A stretch of 64,000 nucleotides of DNA. Origin: Exophiala sp. HKRS030. Taxonomy: Eukaryota > Ascomycota > Eurotiomycetes > Chaetothyriales > Herpotrichiellaceae. The translations under genes and the position numbers were made by a program. Numbering within the stretch: the first letter of the stretch is position 1; every line of letters starts with the position of its first letter. The stretch spans positions 1,984,001-2,048,000 of the forward strand of contig JAHWDD010000010.1 in assembly GCA_023897205.1 (NCBI GenBank), given 5' to 3'. The notes below the pieces were generated by a model. It was not told the DNA's origin, searched no databases, and was given only the letters and a program-made list of their open reading frames with translations. Positions 11,788-23,646 of this stretch are shown here, one piece after another.

Positions 11788-12103
11788 GAGATCTGTCAGA
11801 GTGGACCTACTCAGGGATTAATTGCGGACAGGTTTTGGTTTGGAGCAACATTTAATGAGCATATGCAAGGAGATATGATACCAGGACCGTACGACACGTT
11901 CATGAAAGTAATGCAAACCAATTTTTGGTACTGAAGCAAAAAATGATCAAAATTGAAACAAAAATACCAGAACGCAACTCCCCCACTGCAGGAATCATAT
12001 TTCTCAAACTCGAGAAATGTTAAAATAAATAGTTATCAATTTCTCAAAAAGGCAAGATCTTCGATTTTCGCCATCAAAAACCACAAAACCCCGCTCATCT
12101 TTA
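11788..12103. other. Convergent intergenic spacer, AT-rich
   Basis: This 316-nt spacer lies between two 3' ends. A-rich runs around 11935-12080 are consistent with 3' UTR and polyadenylation signals on both strands. No gene. Confidence 0.5.
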
Positions 12104-15100
12104 TCATTCGGCATCATACAACAACCTCAGCGTCGACGGCGCGGGCGACTCCTTCGCATTCGCATCAAGATACATCCTCAACTTCACCCCCGCAACCTCA
12201 TGCTCAGTAAAATGAAATCTACCAGCACTCCCGGGCTCACGGCGCAGATTCTTCAAACGAAATACCTCCTTCAAAGTTGCGACGAGCGCGGGCCCCGTCA
12301 ATCGCTCGCCGATGCACGCGTGCAGACCGTGTCCGAACAGCGTGTACGACGACAGCGGCCTCGTTGGGTCGAGGGTTTCTGGGTTCGGGAATGCAGTTGG
12401 GTCCATGGCGGCTTTCGAAGTTGCGACCAGCACGATCTGGTGCGCTTTGATGTGGACGGGGCCGCGTGCGCCGTCTTGGATCGTCATGTCTCGCGCGCAC
12501 ATGCGTGGAACGCCAGGCACGATGCCTGCGTGCCGCATCCCTTCGTACACGAAGCCGAGGAGTTCGCGGTCGGGAGAACCTTGAGAGGGTGATGATCCTG
12601 CTGTCGTGGTATTGGTGGTAGTGTCGGTGTCGTCCTGTTCTGAGAGCGTGATAATGCGATCTTTGTACTTGTCGTATCCGGGACTGAGGAACAGGTCGAT
12701 CAGGAGGGATGCTTGCTGTGAGATATTGCTGACGATAGGCGCGATGAGCCCCATGCAATCGGCGGCCAGGTCACCGATCGGAAGCTTGGAGTCTCGAAGT
12801 GCATGATACAAACGGTCAGCGTCAGGGCCAACCTCGAAGGCGCTGCCTTTGGCCAGCCAGTCGACCACGGCTTCTTGTGCACCGCCGTGTTGGGTTTTCA
12901 GATGTGTTTCAAAGATCGTGCGTAGAAGTGGTGCTACACTGGCAGCAGCTTCCCGGAGTTTCCATTCGTTGATAGGCAGGATGTTGAAGGCTTGTGAGAT
13001 GAAGAGAGTTAGGCATATGTCGAATAGTTGTGGAAGTGTGACGAGGCCTCGTGGTTGGTCTTGAGATTTAATAGGGATGGCGAAGCGTTCGGCAGCCCAT
13101 TGTGTCGGGACGATGTTGGTAACGTCGCGCACGATGTCGATGGATCGTCGAGAGTCGGGGTATTCAAGAGAGTTTTTCTTGATAGCTTTGCGCACATTGT
13201 CTTGGAAGTATTGTGCTATCTTGGAATCGAAGTTGTCTTCGAAAAGAGCTTTCTTGATGATTGCGGACCGCTCGTCATGTTTCTTTTGCTCATCCCAACC
13301 GATCAGGAATCCGTAATCATTGGTAACATTGCGGATTGAAGCATCGTATATCACACGGAAGTTGTCACGGTCCTGAAAGACTGTTTTGCAACCATCTTGC
13401 GTGTGAATACCAATGATCGTACCTTCGCTCTGAGGCCGTCTTAAATCATACTTTTCAACAACCTTGTTGCCTTTGAGAATACTTTTCGCAGCTTCAGGCG
13501 TGTAGAATGGTAGCAATGCGTAGGAAGAAGTGCCCGTGAACTCGCCCGGCACGCCCCGAGCAGAAGCTTTGGGAGCATCCCTCCATAAGCGCCAGCCGCG
13601 ACATCAGCAAGCTTGGAAACTCCCCAGTTGGTCAGTGTGCTGCTATTGAAGTCATAGGTGAGGAAGCGGTCGCCTCGAACGAGGGAGACAGCATCATCTA
13701 AGATACCTCGTCCAGTTGTGTGGGAGGGACTAACACCACTACCTGGCATCGCCGGTTTGGTACTTTCTGCTTGAAGTCCCGGGTATAGCTCAAGGTTATC
13801 AATATGACCATACAGGAGCTCGGCAGCATGGGCAGTGTCTTTGTCTTCGTTCCATTCTTCAAAACTCTCGTAGGGCTTCAGGTTGAGATATTTGCGAAAT
13901 CTGGTTCAGGGAGTCAGCTTTATTTCTAGCATGGTGCAGAGTGCAAAGGCGTCTTCGACTTACTCGTTCAATGTGCATACATTGAAGATCTCCCTAGCCT
14001 GGATTTGGCCCATAACATCCACGACTTTCAAACTCAATGGTGTTCCATGCGCACCAAATGCATGTGCTGGTTCTTCGATACAATCTTTGATGATCCTACC
14101 GAGGTCAGCATCGTCGAACTTTCCATCTGCGCCTCTTTTCAAATTATCGAAAGTCCATTCTTTGGCTGGCATTGACATTAGTTTATGACCTTCTTGCTTT
14201 ACAACTTTCCAGAAGTCTTCGGGCGTGATCTTATCCATTGACTTGAGATCCGGGAGATTCCATTTCAGCAGTTCTTCCATCCATTTGGCGTCTGCTGCAC
14301 TCAAAGCGGCATGCCAGTGATATAGCACTGCAAATTCAACCGACACAACGTTTCCAACTCCTCGTTCTACTCGCGAGCCTGCAAGCTTGATCTCGGAGTT
14401 GAAATTCAGGGACCACTCTGAATTGGAGCGGGGCGTGTTGAGAATAGCCGCTACGTAATCCCTCAACACCACCGTCGCGAAAAATCCTACGTTTATATTG
14501 CGAGCGAGCTGGAAGATGTCCTCATCTTGCCTAGGGGGACGCTGTTAGTACTCTGGATTGAGCATCGAATCGAAGCATAAACACGATCAACGTACCATTC
14601 TTTCTGGGAATCAGATAAATTTTCCAACTTGTCATACTTGCCCTGTTCATTCACAGACAATAACGACTCGGCAATGTGGTTGTGATTCCTCGAGAACATA
14701 ACGAGGATGACAACAACACCGGGAGGCATGAGCATAATTCTCTCGGATGCGATGGAGTCCGGATGAATCAATCCGTTGCTGTACGTACGCACCCTGGCCT
14801 GTTCCTTTGACGTGTTTCCATAAAGTGTACTTAGGTCCAGATAACTCGAAGTTTCGTTGATCCATTGATCATGTCGTGAGGTCTGAAAGCATTCATGAAT
14901 GACAATTGTTGCAAAAGAGAAGAACAATCTATTAAGGCCAGAAGGGTGTGGACGAAAGGGACCTTTTCGTCGGAGTAAATGTTCGAAAACCAGTTCTGGA
15001 TCTGGTAGATTAGGACCTTTTGGTTTCATCGCCGGCACACTTCGACTATATGGTGCTCCTGCTTTGCCCATGTCGGGATTCCATAGATTGTTTCCACTCC

Positions 15101-15473
15101 CGTCGTGTTTTCTGTACTTGGCATCTGGTCCAGCAAGTGTTCCAGCAGGATGGGGTAGATCATCCCACAACATCTTGACCAGTTTGTTTCCCACGCCTGC
15201 TCCGAGGCCGCTGTTGGTCGGTAGAGACTGTAACAAAGACACGCCATGTTCCAGCAAAAGCTCCTTATCGTTGATCGGTTGTCCAGTTGAAAGGGTTGTT
15301 AAGCCTTGAAATACGGTCTGTACATCTGAAGCCTTCAGGTGCGTGATGTCATGAAGAAGAGATGTTTGTGAGACTTTCGGGTGTGCCGCCGCTTGTGCAT
15401 CTGTCTTACCATCTGGTGCTTTCGCAGGGTCAGACCAGAACAACTCAACTAGCTTACCAATGTTCGCCGCCAT
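12104..15473 (-). CDS. ppo: Psi-producing fatty acid oxygenase (haem dioxygenase-P450 fusion)
   Basis: Exons on the minus strand are 14596-15473, 13964-14530 and 12104-13900, with introns of 65 and 63 nt (GTACGT...CCTAG; GTAAGT...ACCAG). One single-base shift at the C run 13554-13557 is needed; adding one base gives exactly 1,081 codons, the usual length of Ppo/linoleate diol synthases. The N-terminal animal-type haem peroxidase domain has the distal His (IVIHECF, about residue 193) and the catalytic Tyr with proximal His in YHWH (about 363-366). The C-terminal P450-like domain keeps the haem-thiolate Cys in FGHGLHACIGERL (about 1011) and an Asn/Gln motif (SNISQQ). The family oxygenates linoleic acid at C8 or C10; members with the Cys usually isomerise the hydroperoxide to a diol. 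Products (psi factors) control the balance of sexual and asexual sporulation and secondary metabolism. The kept Cys argues against a PpoC-type enzyme. Confidence 0.88.
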
Positions 15474-17092
15474 TGTTCTGAGAAAGAAGCTTGTCTCCTC
15501 GAGGAACTCTTCGGAAGTCAGATGTCGTGAATCTGCTCAAAAGGCTGGAAGTAGTGAACAACTACAAATACCAAACTTGAAATGTTGAAGCACTCCCTTC
15601 GGCCTGGTCGAAATAGTGACCCTGGTCTGCATGGGCGTGAACTTCCCGGCTGAAGATCGTCGGCCCTGTCATCGCAGCTTGAAAATAGCAGTTTTCGACA
15701 ACATCCTTTCCATGCAGGAGTATGCCGGAGTGCTGTTCCAATCGCATGACAATGGCATTGTCCATTGAACGATTGAGCAGCATTCTAGATTCCCGCCACA
15801 GGTCAGAAGCCCAAGGTTGCCATGTGTCCCGTGAGTTGAGATGTCTGGCGGAGCAGTTTGGAAATACTCAACAAGGGTGACTCTTATCACGTGGAGCCAT
15901 ATGTAGATGTGTTGTTGATGAGGCGGGGATGAGAAATGCGGTCTGATGGGTCTGGACGCTCGCAAACCAATTAGCTGCAGACTTCAGCCAGCCCACAAAT
16001 CCAGATTGAAGCTCGAAGATGCTTTTGCAGCACGAGGTGCAGAATGGTATCCCGATTTGATCGCTGATCCTATTCTGGCATCACAGCAATGTCTTACTAT
16101 CCGGCCACCTGATTATATCGTTGGCCGTCAGAAAATGCTTGAAGTTGCTTGAATGTCACGACCTAGTTATGGAGCTCGGTATTAGCAATCTCAAAATGGT
16201 CCTTCAGGTCCCGTTTATGTACCTTTGGATATTCTTCGGTTATCCAGAAGCTCTGTAATGGTCGTACAATATCCCGCGGTGGCTACGGTGTACAGTGTAT
16301 CGAGTGGTACGAACAAGTGCTCGCATCAGTAGCAACATTCTAGCCAGCCTCGCACGTTGTGATAAGACTGACCCCAACCCCGCTCCAGTGCCACGAATCA
16401 GGCGTACTCCAAACACCTTGCAAGGATCTCAATCGGACAAACTCAGCTTACCGGGGTATTCTGGACGGAAGCTTTGAGAGTCAGCCGCAAGCGGCGCTAA
16501 GGGTTCTGCAAATGTGGCATTGTATACCCCTGCTCGACACCGTCCACGATCTACCCGCTTGTAGACATAGCGGCTCGACTCATACCGAAAGCGACCATTT
16601 TCAAGAGATGTTGGGGTCATGCATCAGGCATGACTCAAGATGAATCCTGGTAGCAGTCGAGGTCGTTCGACGCAGGGTTTGCTGGACTTGCTCTTTGAGG
16701 CTGGCATCACGCACACCAGCTGACTTTGACACGTCCACCACTCTCGCGCGGAATATGCAGAATTCGCAAGACGACGAAGCACTTGCTGCAGACTTTTGGT
16801 GTGATCATGGCAAAAAGAAAGCCTCCAAGTTAATGATCGATCATGTTTCTGTGTTCTGACATATGTTTTGCGCTGCCATGCAAACAATTGTGACCGAAAA
16901 GCCACGGCCCTGCAGCGCTAAGTCAGAAAGACCTGCCGTGTACAACTTTGGCGCTTCGATCGACAATCCAGAGGGTTCCTCTCATCAGCAACACCAGTTC
17001 AGAGATTGGCTAAAAAGTGAAAGACCTGTCTTCTTCATTGTTCGGCATTCTGACTTTCGCGCGCGTCAAGTCGGACTTTTACCTGCTTCATC
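15474..17092. other. Shared upstream region of the Ppo and DUF2235 genes
   Basis: This 1.6 kb stretch lies between two divergent start codons. Several frames of 60-100 codons exist on both strands but none has family resemblance. No simple repeats. It presumably holds both promoters. Confidence 0.5.
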
Positions 17093-18760
17093 ATGAACGG
17101 CACATATTTGTGGAATAAACATAGATATCCAGTACAGTCTTCCAAAATTGAGCCATGTACATCGCAACCTCTGAAATCAAAGCCAGTGTTGATGCAAATC
17201 CCAACAAACATACGAGCAGTCAAAGAAGCAGAAAAGTTTCATCCTCGTGGTCGTACCATTGTTGTCTGTCTAGATGGAACGGGCGACAAGTTCGATGGTG
17301 ACAACAGCAACATCGTTCACTTGGTTAGCTGTCTAAAAAAGGATGACAATTCTCAATTTACCTACTACCAAGCAGGACTGGGCACATACAGTGGGAACGA
17401 ACTTAGTAGTGGGATTTCCGCCGCCTTGGATATGGCAGTGGGTAGTCTTCTTGGACATCATGTGCGTGATGCATACAGCTTTCTTATGCACACGTACAAA
17501 GAAGGCGACAAGATATGCATCTTTGGGTTTTCGAGAGGGGCATACACTGCGCGCTGTCTGGCCGGCATGGTACACAAGGTCGGACTCTTGCCGCCACGAA
17601 ACATTGCCCAGATACCATTTGCATACGACATGTACAGGGATGATAGTGTTGAGGGTTGGCAGCGAAGCGATGACTTCAAAGAAACCTTTTGTATGGATGT
17701 TTCGGTTTATCTTCTCGGACTATTCGACGCTGTGGCTAGCGTGGGCTTCATCCCCGGGAGTTGCCATTCAGCAACACGAGGAAGTCCAAATGTCACTATT
17801 TCAGACACGCATTGGCTCTCGATGAACGCCGTGGAAAGTTCAGTGCTTGTCGGTTCGAAGAAAACGAACTGAGTGAGTTGCCAAGGTCTGATCCAGGTTC
17901 GACGTCGGATTTAAAGGGAAACAAACCCGATATCACGATGAATGGTTCCCTAACCAAGCAATATAGTCTTCATAGGCACTCACGGTCGGACCCAGGTACA
18001 TACAACCACGACGTAGTGGTACATCCAGATTTCAGTGAGTCAGACATAGGTATGAGAAAACACGTGAATTTTCACAAACCTTTTCAGACAGACTGTCTTG
18101 ATGTCTGGTTCGCTGGCTGTCATGCCGATGTCGGAGGTGGTGCAGTTCCCAACGAGAACCGTCACAAGCTTTCCAACATCCCGTTGAGGTGGATGATAAG
18201 GCAGTGCTTTGAAACCAACTCCGGAATTGTCTTCAACACCAAAAAGCTTGTGGAGATGGGACTTGACGTTTACATGCTTGCCGAAATATCACAAGTTTGA
18301 TCCGCCGATTCTGGGACCACCACCATCTCTTTTAGAGCAGCATGAACATGGCTTCCCAGCATTGAGCCGACGCTCAAGCAGCTTGACACTTGTCAAACCG
18401 GGCCTGAAGAAGGATGAGTTCTATAGCTTCAAGATTGTGGATGGGGACTCGAATGACACGGCGGTCGATTGGATTCCAGAACAAATGGAAGATTATTTCG
18501 ACGCTCTCGCGCCGTTGAATGATCGACTTGACCAAGTGAAGCAGTGGTGGATTCTAGAATTCTGGCCAGTCAAATATACCGTCCTCAACCCGACGTCGAA
18601 TTGTTGGGAAGAGAAGTTTGGTATGAATCTGGGAAGGCCACGTCCCGTCATGGGATCAGAACCTAACCTGCATTGGACTGTGAGACAGCGTATGCTGAAT
18701 GCAGACTATAAGCACCGAGCAATCATGGAGAAGGATGCGTTCTGGCGAATTGTTGCTTGA
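17093..18760 (+). CDS. DUF2235 alpha/beta-hydrolase (Tle1-type lipase fold)
   Basis: The frame starts at ATG 17093. The first segment has the DUF2235 opening TIVVCLDGTGDKFDGDNSN (residues about 55-73) and the nucleophile elbow IFGFSRGAYTARCLAG (Ser about 147). After a shift at the CCCC run 17752-17755 the conserved RHALALDERRGKF and DVWFAGCHADVGGGA motifs follow; the latter carries the expected catalytic Asp. A second shift at the AAA run 18284-18286 returns to the first frame and the C-terminal part ends at 18760. The two shifts compensate each other (1,668 nt, 555 codons plus stop). The fold is that of uncharacterised fungal proteins and of bacterial Tle1 phospholipases; substrate here is unknown. 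No signal peptide is seen, so it is probably intracellular. Confidence 0.8.
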
Positions 18761-19451
18761 GATAATCGTGGATACTATCGCTGGAGGCGTTGTGGGTAAA
18801 TTTAATATGCACAAGCGAGGATGATACTCCGCCATAGTACATAGCTACAGCTGATCATGGTGCAGCCCAGACGTAATCTTGGCACACACAGCCGTAAGTA
18901 CACACGCACGTGACACGTACAGAGTAAATGTGTGATGCCCAAGTGTCCTCAGAGTCACATTATGGAGGGCTCCAATCTTAGGCACGTCGGATTGGTCAGA
19001 TTAGCGGCACTGGAGCTCTTCTGACGTCTTCTCAGGGGCCTTTCAACCGCCAGAGGTCAGAGAGGCACTCAGACGCACCAGCCACGCCCCCAATTCTCCG
19101 CACTTCCCTGGGGCTTTATTTATTAGGTACCTACGGAGTACAAGCTACTCTACCTGAGGCACCTAGCACCTAGTTAACTAGGCATGACTAGGTACCCTGG
19201 ACTACCCATTGTCACCTTGTTACTGCCACCTACCACTTTAGGGTTACCACCGCCTCCTCCTGCGATTATTTACCAACCCACATTGACTAACGCCAGCTTG
19301 TCCCTTGCACTTTTGACTTGAACACATTTGTTGTACTTCCCCTTCCATCTACTTCTTCTATACACAATCTTCTTTTGTTTCTTCTCAACCCGTCCCTTCC
19401 TATCACAGAGCTGTTTGATATAGCTCTTGTGTCTCCTACGATACCGCCATC
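18761..19451. other. Intergenic, probable SEC61 promoter
   Basis: The region includes a pyrimidine-rich stretch at about 19310-19400 directly upstream of the start, common in strongly expressed fungal genes. It also includes short TAGGTAC/CACCTAG repeats at 19125-19200 and a copy of TACGGAGTA at 19132-19140. Confidence 0.5.
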
Positions 19452-21071
19452 ATGAGCGGACGTAAGTCCACCTCTTGCGCGCTTTCGCCTCGCCCACCTG
19501 CTCACATTGCTAACATAACCATCATGCAGTCCGTTTCCTCGACCTCATTAAACCCTTCACGCCCCTTCTTCCGGAGGTGGCCGCACCAGAATCCAAAATC
19601 AACTTCAATCAGAAGTTGATGTGGACAGGAGTAAGCCACCGTTGCCCGCCGTTTAATCTGCGAAAATAAGATCTACAAGACTGACAACGCGACCAGTGTA
19701 CTCTTTTGATCTTTTTGGTCATGAGCCAAATGCCTCTTTACGGCATTGTCTCTTCTGATACCTCGGACCCCATCTATTGGTTACGTATGATGTTGGCCAG
19801 TAACAGGGGAACTCTTATGGAGCTGGGAACTACTCCCATCATTTCTTCCGGGATGGTATTCCAGGTGAGTTTGGAATCACGTATGGACACGTCAAGAGGA
19901 ATCCCACTGACTGAGTTAGCTTCTTGCCGGGACTCACCTCATCGATGTGAACCTTGACCTCAAATCCGATCGCGAACTCTACCAAACTGCTCAGAAACTG
20001 TTTGCCATCATCCTCTCCTTCGGCCAAGCCTGCGTTTTTGTCCTTACCGGTCTTTATGGCCAACCCAGTGACTTGGGAGCTGGTATTTGTCTCCTGTTGA
20101 TCGTCCAATTGGTTTTGGCCGGTCTAGTGGTCATTCTTCTAGACGAGCTGCTACAAAAAGGATACGGTCTTGGTTCTGGCATCTCTCTGTTCATTGCCAC
20201 AAACATCTGCGAATCAATTATCTGGAAGGCTTTCTCTCCCACCACTATTGATACCGGTCGTGGCAAGGAATTTGAGGGCGCTGTCATTGCATTGTTCCAT
20301 CTTCTGGTGACATGGCCAGACAAGACTCGAGCCCTCCGCGAGGCCTTCTACCGACAACATCTGCCCAACGTCATGAACCTGCTTGCCACTTTGACCGTCT
20401 TCGCTGCGGTCATCTACCTCCAAGGTTTCCGCGTTGAGATCCCGGTCAAGTCTTCTCGCCAACGTGGAATGCGCGGTTCCTACCCTGTCCGTCTCTTCTA
20501 CACCTCCAACATGCCCATCATGCTGCAATCCGCTTTGGCTTCCAACATCTTCATTGTCAGCCAAATGCTCTACACCCGGTTTTCCGACAATCTTCTGGTC
20601 AAGCTCATCGGCACTTGGGAGCCAAAAGAAGGATCATCTCAACTCTTCGCCAGCGGAGGCATTGCTTACTACATGTCACCACCTCAAAACTTTACTGAGG
20701 CTCTACTTGACCCAATTCACACTGTCATCTACATCACTTTCATCATCGTCACTTGTGCTGTCTTCTCCAAGACCTGGATCGAAGTCTCGGGATCCGCACC
20801 CCGAGATGTCGCCAAGACTCTCAAGGAACAAGGACTCGTGATGGCAGGTCATCGTGAACAGAGCATGTACAAGGAGCTTAAGCGTGTGATTCCAACAGCC
20901 GCCGCCTTTGGTGGTGCCTGCATTGGCGCCTTGTCTGTCGCAAGTGATATGTTGGGAGCCTTGGGAAGTGGCACAGGTATCTTGTTAGCAGTCACCATCA
21001 TCTACGGATACTTTGAAATCGCAGCTAAAGAGGGCGATTTTGGCGCCAACCTGAAGGGGTTGATTGCTTAG
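19452..21071 (+). CDS. SEC61: Protein transport protein SEC61 subunit alpha
   Basis: Four exons: 19452-19461, 19530-19630, 19697-19864 and 19920-21071, with introns of 68, 66 and 55 nt (GTAAGT, GTAAGC, GTGAGT donors). The joined frame is 476 residues, the normal length. It starts [20 protein letters not shown] and includes the plug region, [21 protein letters not shown], and the family sequence [18 protein letters not shown]. The protein forms the ten-helix protein-conducting channel of the ER membrane for co- and post-translational translocation. The first coding exon has only ten bases, a typical feature that ORF-based calls miss. The gene ends convergently with argJ. Confidence 0.96.
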
Positions 21072-21592
21072 CCCAAAGCGGAGGTAAAATAGAACTTTTC
21101 TATAGGTGAAGAGGACGGGATGGGAGATTAGTCACGACATCACATCAAAAAGTATGCCTTTTCATGCATAGCACGGGATCGTTGTGGTTGGTTAGGGTGG
21201 ATGATATAAAGAACCTTTCTCGACAAAGGAAATGGTTTGGGGAAGAAAAGCCAATGTCTTGTACAGTATAGGTAGCTTCTTTGCACGTTTCTGTATAAGA
21301 GATTAAGTCTTTTTCACCTCGATCCATTTTACCACATTTGTCTCACTACCTAGTCAGTAGCAAGTCTAGGTTGAACATGGTCAAGAAAGGGTTTGACTTT
21401 CTCACTCCGTTCTGTTCTGTTCTCTTCTCTTCTCCGTCATTTGGATTTCTATATAGCTAGCCTCTAGGTCGACGTCCAACGGATCTGCGATGTCAAGGTT
21501 ATTTTGAACTGCTTCACGATTGTCTTTCGTTGTTGATTATTGTTTTTTAGGGGCGGGCGGGCGTTTTCCTTGTTCCAAAACAGTAAAGAGAC
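21072..21592. other. Convergent 3' spacer
   Basis: Between the SEC61 and argJ stop codons. T-rich and TCT-rich stretches at 21410-21440 and 21530-21560 fit 3' UTR sequence. No gene. Confidence 0.5.
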
Positions 21593-23002
21593 CTATGTTC
21601 TATAATCGCCATTGATGGTGACATATTCATGACTGAAATCGCAGAACCAGTACTTTGCCTCTGCGTCTCCCGTGCCCAGATCGACCTCGATCTCTAGGTC
21701 TTCGTCTTCGAGCAGGCGCGCCGCGCGTTCTTCGTCCACGCTCTCCGGTTCGCCGTTGACTAGAAGCTTCAGCACGCCTTCGTCTTTGGATTTCGAGTTC
21801 GACGCTGGGATGAACGAGACGTTGGTCTTGGACGGGACGACGGCGGAGGGCGACAGGTTCGGCGTGTATCCGATGGCGCACAGGATGCGGCCCCAGTTGG
21901 CGTCTTTGCCGTACAGGGCGGTCTTGACGAGTGGCGAGCGTGCGATGGTTGACGCGATCAGTTTGGCGTCGTCGTAGCTTGTCGCGTTCTTCACGGTCAC
22001 TTGGACAAATTTCGTCGCGCCTTCGCCGTCGCGCACCACCAGTTGTGATAGCTGTTGGGCGAATTGTGTCAGGATCTGAGACATGGCGATGTAGTCTTCG
22101 GAGTTGGGGTCGGAGATGGGTGGAGTAGACGGGGACGGTGTGGCGGCGCCGTTGGCTAGGATTGCTACCGTGTCGTTGGTCGATGTGTCGCCATCGATCG
22201 AGATTGAGTTGAATGATTGTGTGACTGCGCTGGTGAGAAGGGATTGGAGGGCGGTTGGCGCGATGGCCGCGTCGGTTGCCAGAATTCCCAAGAGTGTTGC
22301 CATGTTGGGATGGATCATGCCAGCTCCTTTTGTCATCCCTGCAAGACGATACTCAGTTTCCGGATGAGATGGGAGGCTGAATGTCGTTGACAGGAGTTTG
22401 GGGAATGTATCAGTCGTGCAGATCGCCTTTGCTGTGGAGAGCCAGGCTGAATGAGAATCGGCGAGATTGGAGTGAGCAGTGGGGATCTTGGAAAGGATTT
22501 TCTTGATTGGAAGTCGTTGTCCAATTACACCAGTCGACATGACAAGACTGTTGGGTCCCAGGTTGTCCTCTGGTTGGGTTGATTGCTGGAATTGTGAGGT
22601 AGCTGTTTCTGACATTGCCCTCGCATCCTCCAGACCTCCGACGCCAGTAACAGCATTGGCACAGCCAGAATTGATAATGATGCTGCGAATTCCAGCGCCG
22701 CCACGCTTTTCAAGTACCGAGCGAGATACCTGAACTGGCGCTGCTTGAAACTTATTGGTGGTAAAAACTGCGGCGCCAAAAGCAGGCCGATCGGACGTGA
22801 TGAATGCCAAGTCAGGGTTAGATTTGTTTGCAGCTTTGACACCAACGTACGTAGCTGAGACATTGAAGCCTTTGGGATATGTGCCCGATGTCGGGATATA
22901 TTTGACCTTGGAGGCTGGAATGGATGAATCAACTGGGGCAGAATAATGGCGGACAAAGGTCCTGATAACAGAGCGGGCGCTCAAAGGCGCCGTTGCCACC
23001 AT
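21593..23002 (-). CDS. argJ: Arginine biosynthesis bifunctional protein ArgJ, mitochondrial
   Basis: This single exon encodes 469 residues from ATG 23000-23002. The enzyme transfers the acetyl group from N-acetylornithine to glutamate (ornithine acetyltransferase) and also makes N-acetylglutamate from acetyl-CoA, running the acetyl cycle of arginine synthesis. The self-cleavage motif [15 protein letters not shown] lies at about 225-239, with the scissile bond Ala235-Thr236; Thr236 becomes the nucleophile of the beta chain. The substrate motif [10 protein letters not shown] (111-120) is present. Residues 1-20 ([20 protein letters not shown]) are Arg/Ser-rich and act as a mitochondrial presequence. 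The gene is divergent from ORC2, with 543 nt between the starts. Confidence 0.96.
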   Translation of the reverse strand: MVATAPLSARSVIRTFVRHYSAPVDSSIPASKVKYIPTSGTYPKGFNVSATYVGVKAANKSNPDLAFITSDRPAFGAAVFTTNKFQAAPVQVSRSVLEKRGGAGIRSIIINSGCANAVTGVGGLEDARAMSETATSQFQQSTQPEDNLGPNSLVMSTGVIGQRLPIKKILSKIPTAHSNLADSHSAWLSTAKAICTTDTFPKLLSTTFSLPSHPETEYRLAGMTKGAGMIHPNMATLLGILATDAAIAPTALQSLLTSAVTQSFNSISIDGDTSTNDTVAILANGAATPSPSTPPISDPNSEDYIAMSQILTQFAQQLSQLVVRDGEGATKFVQVTVKNATSYDDAKLIASTIARSPLVKTALYGKDANWGRILCAIGYTPNLSPSAVVPSKTNVSFIPASNSKSKDEGVLKLLVNGEPESVDEERAARLLEDEDLEIEVDLGTGDAEAKYWFCDFSHEYVTINGDYRT

Positions 23003-23545
23003 ATTGATTTTCCAGACAGCAAGAGTATTCTGAATTGGATAGCTGGGATGGTATTGCTTTTTGGCCTATGAGTAAATCTCGAGCTTCCTCTGAAATCAGC
23101 TTCAGTTATCGTCGGGTTCTTTGCTTATCGAATTGGTCCAGCTTGGAACTCGAGAACCTTGAGGGGTAGTTGATTTGATCAAACACGAATTATCAGGCAG
23201 CTGAAGCAAGAGCTGTTATTCTCACCCTCGTCATGCGCTGGAGTTCACAGTCAGTTACTGTTCAGATAAAAAGCTGGACTGTGAGTCAATAATGCAAATG
23301 TTCTCTTTCCCGGAGAAAGTTTGCAGATATGAGTAGCAGCCAATCACAGAAGAGGATTTGCGGAGAGGCATAAAGTGGGAAGGAGTCCGCGGCCACGGCC
23401 ATAAACCGCGTCGCGCAGCCTCGCGCCGTATTCGTGCCCGCGTCTATTGTTCAACACGACCTGCAAATTCACAACAGGGTTGTTTCGGAGATTTCACCTT
23501 CTGTTGATCATGTCTCAATAGTCGATTCGAAATACTCGATGGACG
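23003..23545. promoter_or_regulatory. Divergent promoter of argJ and ORC2
   Basis: 543 nt separate the two start codons. GC-rich sequence lies at 23390-23440. Two upstream AUGs precede ORC2 (listed separately). Confidence 0.5.
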
Positions 23546-23646
23546 ATGGCCAAACGCAAAGCCCCAGAAGCCCCAGTCGAGGCCGTCCGTACCCCTTCCA
23601 AACGTCGAAAGTCAAGCGCCCAAGTCGAAATCACTCCTCGACATGA
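23510..23646 (+). promoter_or_regulatory. Two upstream ORFs before and across the ORC2 start
   Basis: ATG TCT CAA TAG at 23510-23521 is a three-codon uORF. A second ATG at 23539 opens a 35-codon frame that ends at 23646; it begins 7 nt before the ORC2 ATG (23546) and is out of frame with it. If the transcript starts upstream of 23510, scanning ribosomes would meet both before ORC2, which would lower its translation. Transcript start is unknown. Confidence 0.4.

Noticed and set aside
12104..13552. Separate P450 gene downstream of a separate haem peroxidase gene
   Set aside because: The two halves are continuous in the Ppo family, the break is one base at a C run, and the total matches the full-length family size.
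15474..17092. Possible extra gene between Ppo and DUF2235
   Set aside because: Frames of 60-100 codons on both strands have mixed starts and no motifs.
9587..18760. Secondary-metabolite biosynthetic gene cluster
   Set aside because: No PKS, NRPS, terpene synthase, cluster regulator or transporter is present; Ppo alone does not make a cluster.
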